Made by a program: the position numbers and the translations under genes. DNA of 6,675 bases, taken from contig QMLJ01000066.1 in NCBI GenBank assembly GCA_003643935.1, positions 1 through 6,675 of the forward strand, given 5' to 3'. Origin of the DNA: Deltaproteobacteria bacterium (GTDB taxonomy: Bacteria; Desulfobacterota; Desulfomonilia; UBA1062). The notes beneath the pieces were generated by a model that was given only the letters and a program-made list of their open reading frames with translations, was not told the DNA's origin and did not search any database. The number at the start of each line of letters is the position of its first letter. Positions within the stretch are counted from its first letter, which is position 1. This document shows positions 1-5,779 of this stretch, in pieces.

Positions 1-65
1 CCTCGGGCTTTGGTGGTACATTCTGGACGGTCTTGATAATGCTGGAAAAAGACCTGAACTGGTAG
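1..65 (+). CDS. Thiolase-like protein, C-terminal end (partial)
   Basis: Only the last 20 codons are present, reading SGFGGTFWTVLIMLEKDLNW and ending in TAG at 63-65; the gene runs off the left edge. The GFGGT motif followed by a short hydrophobic strand is how thiolase-fold enzymes (thiolases and thiolase-like aldolases) commonly end, where the glycine-rich loop closes the active site. The next gene encodes a DUF35 protein, a family that often sits beside thiolases and forms complexes with them (archaeal thiolase/HMG-CoA synthase, BbsA with BbsB, Ltp2 with ChsH2), which supports the call. The stop codon lies inside the ribosome binding site of the following gene, so the two are probably translationally coupled. 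With so little sequence the exact subfamily cannot be decided; a ketoacyl-synthase-like protein is the main alternative. Confidence 0.6.
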   Translation, partial: SGFGGTFWTVLIMLEKDLNW

Positions 66-69
66 GAGG
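64..69 (+). promoter_or_regulatory. Ribosome binding site that fixes the SCP2-DUF35 start
   Basis: AGGAGG lies 5 bases before the ATG at 75. An in-frame GTG at 69 would add Met-Ala in front, but it overlaps the Shine-Dalgarno sequence itself and so cannot be the start. The site also overlaps the TAG stop (63-65) of the upstream thiolase-like gene, which suggests coupled translation. Confidence 0.85.
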
Positions 70-74
70 TGGCC

Positions 75-1235
75 ATGACAGAATACTATGGAAGTAAATT
101 AGAAGATATATTCAATACAATGGAGGAACGTTTCCGCCCAGAGGGGGCTGAGGGTGTTGATGCTGTGTTCTGCTATGACATCACGGGTGAAGGTGGTGGA
201 AAGTGGCGGGTAACAGTGAGAGGAGGGGAACTCAAGGTTGAAAAAACCGAGGGTGATCTTGAGGGCTGCTCTGTAACTATAACTACTGACCCTAAGACAT
301 TTATTGGGGTTACACTGGGAAAGATAGACGGCGGAGAGGCCTTTTCTTCCGGCAAGATAAAGGTCGACGGAGATATAGGCCTGCTCACTAATGTATTGCC
401 GAAACTGTTCACCAAGTATACGCCGCCTGCAAAGGATGTTACAGCAAAAGATATAATAGATACAGTTGTGGAACGCTTCAGACCGGACAAGGCAGAGGGT
501 GTTGATATCATTATCGGGTACGACATAACAGGAGAAGGTGGTGGTAAGTGGAGCATTATTGTAAAGGATGGCACGTGTACTGTCAAAGAGGGACTTGAGA
601 GTGACTGTACGGTTACAATGCAGATGGATGCTAAGGTCTTTGTCGGACTTAATCTCGGCCTTATTGACGGCACTGCTGCCTTTACCTCTGGCAAGGTCAA
701 GATTGAGGGCGATATGGGTGCGGCAGCACTCTCGGCCGGCCTGTTTGAGAGATACAGAGTAGGTGTGGTCGAGGGGGCTGAAGAACTGGTATCTCTGAAG
801 TGCGTTCCATCCATTGATCAGCGCTTTGCAACTGGGCCGGTCATGGGCAAGTGGTTCGATGGTCTGAAGGAGAAGAAATTTTATGCCACAAAATGTCCGA
901 AATGTGGAAGGACACAGATACCCCCCAGGGAGATATGCGCTGTGTGCAGGGTGAGGTGCAGGGACTTTGTGGAGCTTGGACCAAAGGGAACGGTTACACT
1001 CATTGATGATGTCTACTATGCAAGCCCTGATCCACTCACCGGTGAGGTCAGAGAGACCCCCTATGCAGGTGTGTATATTGTACTTGATGGTGCAAGTGAG
1101 GAAGAGGCCTTTGCCCACGAAATCAAGAAGGAAGACATCGCCAGGATAAAGCCAGGGATGCGAGTGAGACCGGTATGGGCCGAGAAAAGGATCGGTAGCT
1201 ACAAGGATCTCTTGTATTTTGAGATTGATGAGTAA
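75..1235 (+). CDS. Tandem SCP2 domains fused to a DUF35 zinc-ribbon/OB-fold domain
   Basis: The 386-residue protein has three visible parts. Two SCP2 (sterol carrier protein 2) domains occupy about residues 6-115 and 121-230. Each contains YDITGEGGGKW and a later F-(S/T)-SGK-x-K-x-x-GD motif; SCP2 domains bind lipids or fatty acyl-CoA in a hydrophobic tunnel. Residues about 245-386 form a DUF35 domain: a zinc ribbon with cysteines C274, C277, C288 and C291 (CPKC then CAVC around an IPPRE turn), followed by an OB-fold ending near KPGMRVRPVW. DUF35 proteins are non-catalytic partners of thiolase-fold enzymes and can help form the CoA site. There is no signal peptide or membrane segment, so the protein should be cytosolic. 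Its position directly after a thiolase end suggests it is that enzyme's partner and presents bulky acyl-CoA or lipid substrates to it. Domain calls are firm; the joint role is inference. Confidence 0.88.
   Translation: MTEYYGSKLEDIFNTMEERFRPEGAEGVDAVFCYDITGEGGGKWRVTVRGGELKVEKTEGDLEGCSVTITTDPKTFIGVTLGKIDGGEAFSSGKIKVDGDIGLLTNVLPKLFTKYTPPAKDVTAKDIIDTVVERFRPDKAEGVDIIIGYDITGEGGGKWSIIVKDGTCTVKEGLESDCTVTMQMDAKVFVGLNLGLIDGTAAFTSGKVKIEGDMGAAALSAGLFERYRVGVVEGAEELVSLKCVPSIDQRFATGPVMGKWFDGLKEKKFYATKCPKCGRTQIPPREICAVCRVRCRDFVELGPKGTVTLIDDVYYASPDPLTGEVRETPYAGVYIVLDGASEEEAFAHEIKKEDIARIKPGMRVRPVWAEKRIGSYKDLLYFEIDE
90..764 (+). repeat. Internal tandem duplication of the SCP2 domain
   Basis: Two copies of an SCP2 domain lie 115 residues apart in the same protein (about 90-419 and 435-764). 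The best-conserved stretch is residues 18-44 against 133-159, where 21 of 27 residues are identical (RFRP, AEGVD and YDITGEGGGKW are shared). The DNA differs at many synonymous positions, so this is an old protein-level duplication and not a recent DNA repeat. Confidence 0.85.
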
Positions 1236-1250
1236 CAGGAGGAGATAGAT

Positions 1251-1715
1251 ATGGCCGTTCATAAGGAAGACACAAGTCATTGCTATGTACAGTTCGGTAG
1301 GATGGCACTGCCCAACCAATACTTTGCAGGAAGGGTTGGTTCCAAGTTTATTATTGCACTTAGGGATGAGCACAAGATACTCGGTGTAAGATGTGACAAG
1401 TGTAACAAGGTGTTTGTTCCCCCCAGGGAATATTGCGAGAGATGCATGTCCAGACTGGACGAGAACTGGGTGGAACTGTCCAACGAGGGGGTGATTACCA
1501 ATTTCACTGTAGTCAGATACAACGACAAGCACCTGCCCAGGAAGGCACCCTATGTCCTTGCACTCATAAAGGTTGATGGGGCTGACACACCTTTTGCACA
1601 CATAGTGGAAGGCATAGACCCTTCCAAGGTAAGGGTTGGCATGAGGGTAAAGGCTGTTTTTGCCAAGGAGACTACCAACACCATACTTGACATTGATCAT
1701 TTTGAGCCAATGTGA
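1251..1715 (+). CDS. DUF35 (zinc-ribbon/OB-fold) thiolase-partner protein
   Basis: This 154-residue protein is a complete stand-alone DUF35 protein. An N-terminal helical region (about residues 1-45, including YFAGRVGSKF) leads into a rubredoxin-like zinc ribbon with C48, C51, C62 and C65 (CDKC and CERC around a VPPRE turn). An OB-fold follows (about 75-154), with the family-typical KVRVGMRVKAVF and a FEP ending. Members lack catalytic residues of their own and act with thiolase-fold enzymes as structural or CoA-binding partners. The ATG has AGGAGG at 1237-1242, 8 bases upstream, and lies 15 bases after the previous stop, so the two DUF35 genes are almost certainly co-transcribed. It matches the DUF35 part of its neighbour in architecture but carries no SCP2 domain. 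Which of the two flanking thiolases it serves is unknown. Confidence 0.9.
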   Translation: MAVHKEDTSHCYVQFGRMALPNQYFAGRVGSKFIIALRDEHKILGVRCDKCNKVFVPPREYCERCMSRLDENWVELSNEGVITNFTVVRYNDKHLPRKAPYVLALIKVDGADTPFAHIVEGIDPSKVRVGMRVKAVFAKETTNTILDIDHFEPM

Positions 1716-1892
1716 GTACAATTAATAATAGAAGATGGTTTACTATGTGCTAAGCTAGATGTGTTAAGAAAGGCTGTTATGGACCGTATTATAGTCCGTT
1801 GATAATGAATCCCTTTTGCTTAAGTGAAAAATTGAGAGGGCTTTGAAGGAGTAGAACCTGAACAAAAATATAAAATAAAAAAGGAGGTAATT
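1716..1892 (+). other. Intergenic gap before the BKACE gene
   Basis: The 177 bases contain no credible coding frame on either strand. They hold a possible promoter (1764-1792), a weak imperfect hairpin around 1779-1799 (GGAC paired with GTCC), and another weak stem at 1811-1818 with 1833-1840 that relies on several G-T pairs. From about 1860 to 1881 lies a very A-rich leader just before the AAGGAGGT ribosome binding site (1881-1888; 5 bases from its AGGAGG core to the ATG). A-rich leaders of this kind often favour ribosome loading. No convincing terminator with a T tract is visible, so read-through from the DUF35 genes is possible. Confidence 0.6.
1764..1792 (+). promoter_or_regulatory. Possible sigma70-type promoter for the BKACE gene
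   Basis: TTAAGA (1764-1769; 4 of 6 consensus positions) and TATTAT (1787-1792; 5 of 6) are separated by 17 bases. Transcription would start near 1799 and leave a leader of roughly 95 bases. The -10 lies inside a small imperfect inverted repeat (1779-1799). In an AT-rich gap such matches arise easily by chance, so the call is tentative. Confidence 0.3.
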
Positions 1893-2762
1893 ATGGCCAG
1901 GACATCAAAAAAGGTTATTATTTGTGCTGCATTGGCAGGGGCTGCCACGTTCAAGAACCAGAACCCTGCTGTTCCTTACACTCCAGAGGAATTTGCAGAG
2001 GAAGCTGCCAAGTGCTACAAGGCAGGGGCGGCCATGGTACATGTCCATGCCAGAGATGACAGTGGTATGCCCACTCACGAGATAGACAGGATAAAGGCGA
2101 CGCACGATGCAATAAAGGATAAGACGCCAGAGCTTATAGTTAACCTCACATCTGCCGTGGGCATGGGTAAGACCCCTGAGCAGAGGATAGCCCAGATAGT
2201 GGCTATAAAGCCCGCCATGGCTTCTCTTAACACGAATACCATGAACTTCAGCATAATGGACAGGAAAACAGGCCAGATACTCATCGACTACATATTCGAG
2301 AACACGTTCACCATGCTTCAGGATTTTGGCAAGGCTATGGAGGAGAACAACGTGAAACCAGAGATAGAATGCTATGATGTAAGCGGCATAGACAATACCC
2401 TTCTCATTGCAAAACAGGGCTTTTTCTCTGAGCCCATGAATTTCAATTTTGTGTGGGGCGTTGCTGGTGGACAGAAGTTCAGGCCCGAAGTCATGGTAGC
2501 GATGATGAATGCTATTCCTGAGAATGCGAACTTCACCACATGTGCAGTTGGCACGGAGCAGTTTCCTGCAAATGCAATGTCCTGCATACTAGGTGGACAC
2601 ATGAGGGTAGGTCTAGAAGACAACATACGTATGCCGAACGGTGAGCTGGCAAAGGGAAGCTACGAAGAGGTTGAGTGGGCTGTAAATCTCGCACAGTCCC
2701 TGGGAAGGGAGCCTGCAACACCAGACGAAGCAAGGGAAATAATGGGCATCAAACAGAAGTGA
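1893..2762 (+). CDS. Beta-keto acid cleavage enzyme (BKACE, DUF849 family)
   Basis: This 289-residue zinc-dependent TIM-barrel enzyme belongs to the family of Kce, the 3-keto-5-aminohexanoate cleavage enzyme. Family members transfer the acetyl-derived part of a beta-keto acid onto acetyl-CoA, giving acetoacetate and a new acyl-CoA. Visible hallmarks are the N-terminal NPAVPYTPEEFAEEA, the metal-binding pair H50 and H52 in VHVHARDDSG, E159 in PEIECYD, and R238, E242 and D243 in GGHMRVGLEDN. By my recalled alignment to Kce these match H46, H48, E143, R226, E230 and D231. The catalytic machinery therefore looks intact. Pocket positions differ: Kce E14, S82 and T106 align with A18, T86 and S111, so the substrate is probably not the amino compound used by Kce. 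The length is close to the family norm. Its neighbours, a CoA-transferase and thiolases, could consume the acetoacetate produced. Confidence 0.9.
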   Translation: MARTSKKVIICAALAGAATFKNQNPAVPYTPEEFAEEAAKCYKAGAAMVHVHARDDSGMPTHEIDRIKATHDAIKDKTPELIVNLTSAVGMGKTPEQRIAQIVAIKPAMASLNTNTMNFSIMDRKTGQILIDYIFENTFTMLQDFGKAMEENNVKPEIECYDVSGIDNTLLIAKQGFFSEPMNFNFVWGVAGGQKFRPEVMVAMMNAIPENANFTTCAVGTEQFPANAMSCILGGHMRVGLEDNIRMPNGELAKGSYEEVEWAVNLAQSLGREPATPDEAREIMGIKQK

Positions 2763-2776
2763 CTTGGTATGATCTA

Positions 2777-2807
2777 TTGCCCTGTCAGGTATGACTTGGC
2801 AGTGCAA
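2777..2807 (+). terminator. Imperfect hairpin after the BKACE stop; possible terminator
   Basis: Bases 2777-2790 pair with 2794-2807 around a 3-base loop (ATG at 2791-2793). This gives 13 pairs, two of them G-T, with one C-T mismatch at 2781/2803. It begins 15 bases after the BKACE stop. The sequence after the stem is AATTTACT-like and not a strong T run, so termination may be partial or Rho-assisted; an RNA-stability element is the alternative. Confidence 0.45.
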
Positions 2808-2860
2808 ATTTACTGGACTCGACCGTCTAAATAAACGGTTATGCAGTTGCAAAGAAAACA

Positions 2861-2876
2861 GATTGACAGGTCAATC
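2861..2876. promoter_or_regulatory. Perfect 16-base interrupted palindrome, candidate operator
   Basis: GATTGAC and GTCAATC are exact reverse complements separated by AG. This dyad size is typical of dimeric repressors such as TetR- or GntR-type regulators that control acyl-CoA metabolism genes. It overlaps the -35 box of the candidate promoter for the acyl-CoA synthetase gene, so a bound protein would block RNA polymerase. No regulator gene lies in the window. Confidence 0.5.
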
Positions 2877-2891
2877 AATACATGCTAATAG
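2863..2891 (+). promoter_or_regulatory. Candidate promoter for the acyl-CoA synthetase unit
   Basis: A perfect -35 hexamer TTGACA (2863-2868) is followed after 17 bases by TAATAG (2886-2891), preceded by TGC to give an extended -10 form. The -10 itself is poor (3 of 6). A better hexamer, TATAGT (2892-2897), lies too far away, at 23 bases. Position, orientation and overlap with the palindrome support it; the weak -10 limits confidence. Confidence 0.4.
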
Positions 2892-2907
2892 TATAGTTAT
2901 GGTATAT

Positions 2908-2912
2908 GGAGG
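2908..2912 (+). promoter_or_regulatory. Ribosome binding site that fixes the acyl-CoA synthetase start
   Basis: GGAGG is 6 bases from the ATG at 2919 but only 3 bases from an in-frame GTG at 2916. The ATG is therefore the more likely start. An out-of-frame ATG at 2914 is too close to be used. Confidence 0.75.
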
Positions 2913-2918
2913 TATGTG

Positions 2919-4721
2919 ATGACCAGGAACCTTGGTCAGATCTTCAGGGATCAGGCAAGGAAGTACGGTGATAGACTGGCTGTAGAGAAGAGACTCCAGG
3001 GAAGATGGCAGGGTTGCACCTGGAACAGGTACTACGAAGCTGCGAGGGAAATAGGCCTGGGCCTATATTCCCTTGGTGTTCGTAAAGGAGACAGGGTAGC
3101 CATCTTGAGCCAAAACAGGCTTGAATGGGTAATGTCAGACATGGGTATAATGGGTATAGGCGCGTGTACGGTTCCTGTCTACATAACCCTCCCTGCTGAA
3201 GAGGTGGCTTATATAATAAGCAACTCCGAGTCAAAGGTATATATTGCCGAGAACAGTGTTGCACTTGAGAAGGCCCTTGAGAAAAAGGATAAATGCCCTT
3301 TACTTGAGAAAATAGTAATAATTGACACCGAAGGCTGTGATATGTCGAGCGACTTTGTAATAAGCCTGGACAAACTGAGAGGTCTTGGGAGAAAGCTCAG
3401 GGATAGTCAGCCTGACTTGTTCGAGAGATTAACAGACGACATAGGCCTACAAGACCTTGCCACAATAGTGTATACATCAGGTACAACAGGTCCGCCAAAG
3501 GGTGCTATGATATCTCACAGGAATATTCTGGCGGTCTTTGATGGACTGGACGCGGTAGTCCCGGCGTATGACACCGATGTTACAGTGCCGTTTCTCCCCT
3601 TGAATCACGTGTTCGAGAGGGTTGCCGGTCATCTCTACGGCATGCACAAGGGCATAACAACCCACTATGCCCAGGATTTTGATACCATTGTCGAGGACAT
3701 AGCGGCAAAAAAACCAACTATAATACTGGCAGTACCCAGGGTATGCGAAAAGGTATACGCAAGGATAATCTCTGAAGTCAGGGAACAGCCTCAATGGAAG
3801 CAGTCGGTGTTTAACTGGGCAAAGGACGTTGGGGCAAGGGTGAGCAAGCTCAAGGAGAGAAAGGAACGCGTACCATTAATACTGGGATTGCAGCACAAGG
3901 TTGCGTACCAGCTAGTCTACAAGAAATTAAGAGAGGCACTCGGCGGCAGGGTCAGGTGGATGACTGCATCTGGTGCACCCATTGCCAGGGAGATAGTAGA
4001 CTTTTTCAATGCAGCGGGAATATTCGTTATAGAAGGCTATGGAATGACCGAGACAACCGCGCCAGTAAGTCTCAACACCATAAACGACTACAAGTTTGGT
4101 ACTGCTGGCAAGCCTCTGCCGTGTAACCAGGTAAGGATAGCAGACGATGGGGAGATACTGGTCAAGGGTGGGAATGTATTCAAGGGTTACTGGAAAATGC
4201 CGGAACAAACAAGGGAAGCGTTTACAGAAGATGGCTGGCTCAAGACAGGTGACATCGGCTATCTGGATAATGATGGTTATTTGTCCATAACAGACAGGAA
4301 AAAGGACCTTATAATAACTGCTGGTGGCAAGAACATAGCACCCCAGAACATCGAAAACCTGTTCAAAGAGGACCCCCTTTTCGAACAGTTTGTCGCCATT
4401 GGTGACAGGAGAAAATACCTCGTGGGTCTTGTTAACATAAACCTTGAGGTGGCAGAGAGGATAGCAAGGGAAGAGGGCCTTAGGTTCGATACACCCGAAG
4501 AACTTTTGGACAGAAAGGATTTTCTATCCATCGTTGATAGGCACGTGGAAGAAAGAAACTCACACCTGGCAAGGGTGGAGACTATAAAGTATTACAGGAT
4601 AATAAAAGAGCCTTTCTCCGAGGAAACAGGGGAGCTTACCCCGTCTTTAAAGGTGAAGCGCAAGTTCGTTACGGAAAAGTATCGTGACATAATTGAGGAC
4701 ATGTATCCAAATGATACCTGA
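2919..4721 (+). CDS. AMP-forming acyl-CoA synthetase (long-chain type)
   Basis: This 600-residue adenylate-forming enzyme activates a carboxylic acid with ATP to an acyl-AMP and then transfers it to CoA. The family motifs appear in order: the phosphate-binding loop TSGTTGPPKG (186-195), YGMTET (374-379), the fatty-acyl signature region DGWLKTGDIGYLDNDGY (438-454) with the TGD aspartate at D445, the hinge region DRKKDLIITAGGKN (459-472), and a C-terminal lysine, K578 in LTPSLKVKR, expected to serve adenylation. The length and the LTPSLKVKR ending resemble bacterial long-chain synthetases of the FadD15/AMP-binding type more than acetyl-CoA synthetases, but chain length or ring substrates cannot be read from sequence. 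No truncation or missing core residue is seen, and the enzyme should be cytosolic. It appears to be the first gene of a unit that continues into the CoA-transferase pair 59 bases downstream. Confidence 0.92.
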   Translation: MTRNLGQIFRDQARKYGDRLAVEKRLQGRWQGCTWNRYYEAAREIGLGLYSLGVRKGDRVAILSQNRLEWVMSDMGIMGIGACTVPVYITLPAEEVAYIISNSESKVYIAENSVALEKALEKKDKCPLLEKIVIIDTEGCDMSSDFVISLDKLRGLGRKLRDSQPDLFERLTDDIGLQDLATIVYTSGTTGPPKGAMISHRNILAVFDGLDAVVPAYDTDVTVPFLPLNHVFERVAGHLYGMHKGITTHYAQDFDTIVEDIAAKKPTIILAVPRVCEKVYARIISEVREQPQWKQSVFNWAKDVGARVSKLKERKERVPLILGLQHKVAYQLVYKKLREALGGRVRWMTASGAPIAREIVDFFNAAGIFVIEGYGMTETTAPVSLNTINDYKFGTAGKPLPCNQVRIADDGEILVKGGNVFKGYWKMPEQTREAFTEDGWLKTGDIGYLDNDGYLSITDRKKDLIITAGGKNIAPQNIENLFKEDPLFEQFVAIGDRRKYLVGLVNINLEVAERIAREEGLRFDTPEELLDRKDFLSIVDRHVEERNSHLARVETIKYYRIIKEPFSEETGELTPSLKVKRKFVTEKYRDIIEDMYPNDT

Positions 4722-4742
4722 TAGCCTTTGGTTATGGGGCTA
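4722..4742 (+). other. Weak hairpin between synthetase and CoA-transferase genes
   Basis: TAGCC (4722-4726) can pair with GGCTA (4738-4742), extended by two G-T pairs, and TTTT follows at 4747-4750. It lies directly after the synthetase stop. It could act as an attenuator or partial terminator and lower expression of the downstream genes, but the stem is short and the T run is four bases away, so it may have no function. Confidence 0.25.
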
Positions 4743-4763
4743 ACAATTTTAAATCTATAGGAA

Positions 4764-4769
4764 AGGAGG
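4764..4769 (+). promoter_or_regulatory. Ribosome binding site supporting the GTG start at 4781
   Basis: AGGAGG is 11 bases from GTG 4781, slightly long but strong. An ATG at 4785 is out of frame. In-frame ATGs at 4871 and 4886 have no comparable upstream site, so the extended N-terminus is favoured. Confidence 0.65.
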
Positions 4770-4780
4770 AGCTTACATCC

Positions 4781-5779
4781 GTGGATGTCATTGAAGAAGG
4801 CGTAGGGAGGCTGTTGACCGACCCTGATCCGGACAATGCAAGGGAATTCTTCCGCAAGAAGTCCAGGAAGATGGTTGACAAGGTAATGAGCCTCAAGGAT
4901 GCCATTGAGAAATTTGTGCATGACGGTGAATACCTTGCCATAGGTGGATTTGGCGCAATAAGGACACCTATAGCAGCCTGCCATGAGATAGTAAGGCAGG
5001 GCAGGAAGAACATGGGCTTTGCAGGCCATACATCAACACATGATTTTGAGGTGCTGAGCGCGGGCGAGGTATTCAACAGGGTGGATATTGCTTACATAAT
5101 AGGCCTAGAGGCAAGGGGACTGTCTCCGTGTGCAAGGAGGTATATGGAGAGCGGCAAGGTGGAAATCACCGAGTGGACGAATTACAGCCTTGCTGCAAGG
5201 CTTAAGGCAGCTGCCATGGGTGTCCCCTTTGTGCCGACAAGAAACGTGCTTGGTACAGATACCTTTCATTACAGTGCGGGTAAGGTAGTAGAGTGTCCGT
5301 TCACTGGGAAAAAGCTCATGCTCCAACCAGCCCTTTACCCTGACATATCCGTGATACATGTGCACGAGGCAGACATATACGGGAATGCAAGGATAAAGGG
5401 TATCACCATATCAGACCTCGACCTTGCAAGGGCTTCAAAGAGGCTTATTATAACAACAGAACGCCTTATATCAAACGAGGAGATAAGGCGTGACCCATCA
5501 CTTACATCCATTCCATTTTACCTTGTAGATGCTGTGTGTGAAGTGCGTTACGGTGCATATCCAGGTAACATGCCATATGAGTATTTCTCGGATGAAGAGC
5601 ATCTCCAGGAGTGGCTCAAGGCAGAGCGAGATCCAGAGGTTTTCAAGGAATTTCTTAAACGCAACATATACGACTGCAAGAACCACGCAGAGTACATAGA
5701 ATTACACGGGGGCATTGAGAAGATGAACGAGCTCAGGGCAAAGGAATTCCTTATTCACAAGGAGGCTAACAATGGCTGA
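4781..5779 (+). CDS. Class I CoA-transferase, subunit A (glutaconate CoA-transferase-like)
   Basis: This 332-residue subunit pairs with the following gene product. Class I transferases move CoA from a donor thioester to an acid acceptor. Family features are the start-like MSLKDAIEKFVHDG (36-49), the glycine loop YLAIGGFGAIRTP (51-63), AAAMGVPFVP (143-152), a long DISVIHVHEADIYGNARI stretch (188-205), and SNEEIRRDPS (231-240), which matches the GctA form SDEEIRRDP. About 35 residues precede the usual family start, including LLTDPDPDNAREFFRKKSRK; this charged extension seems real because the ribosome site precedes its GTG codon. The frame overlaps the B subunit gene by 8 bases. Alternatives are a 3-oxoacid transferase or an IpdA-like steroid-ring hydrolase subunit; the closest resemblance from memory is to GctA. 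The substrate is unknown; in this context acetoacetate or a product acid is plausible. Confidence 0.87.
   Translation: MDVIEEGVGRLLTDPDPDNAREFFRKKSRKMVDKVMSLKDAIEKFVHDGEYLAIGGFGAIRTPIAACHEIVRQGRKNMGFAGHTSTHDFEVLSAGEVFNRVDIAYIIGLEARGLSPCARRYMESGKVEITEWTNYSLAARLKAAAMGVPFVPTRNVLGTDTFHYSAGKVVECPFTGKKLMLQPALYPDISVIHVHEADIYGNARIKGITISDLDLARASKRLIITTERLISNEEIRRDPSLTSIPFYLVDAVCEVRYGAYPGNMPYEYFSDEEHLQEWLKAERDPEVFKEFLKRNIYDCKNHAEYIELHGGIEKMNELRAKEFLIHKEANNG

Noticed and set aside
69..74. GTG start adding Met-Ala to the SCP2-DUF35 protein
   Set aside because: It overlaps the AGGAGG site (64-69) that must serve the start; the ATG at 75 has proper spacing.
99..1721. A 540-codon open frame on the minus strand spanning both DUF35 genes and the gap between them
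   Set aside because: It lies wholly opposite genes with clear domains and ribosome sites. Its translation is rich in Cys, His, Tyr and Leu with no recognisable motif, and its openness reflects the codon use of the real genes. No ribosome site or neighbouring minus-strand gene supports it.
1779..1799. Imperfect hairpin GGAC / GTCC before BKACE, considered as a terminator or operator
   Set aside because: Four solid pairs plus a mismatch and G-T pairs, no T tract; kept only as a remark on the gap.
1811..1840. Stem CCCTTTTG with TTGAGAGGG, considered as a terminator
   Set aside because: Relies on four G-T pairs around a 14-base loop and is followed by only CTTT; not convincing.
1869..1874. TATAAA close to the BKACE start as a -10 box
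   Set aside because: Transcription would begin inside the ribosome binding site, and no -35 is found at 16-18 bases.
2821..2840. Small inverted repeat ACCGT / ACGGT with an 8-base loop between BKACE and the synthetase
   Set aside because: Five pairs and no T run; too short to separate from chance next to the stronger signals on either side.
2916..2918. GTG start for the acyl-CoA synthetase
   Set aside because: Only 3 bases from GGAGG; the adjacent in-frame ATG at 2919 has 6-base spacing.
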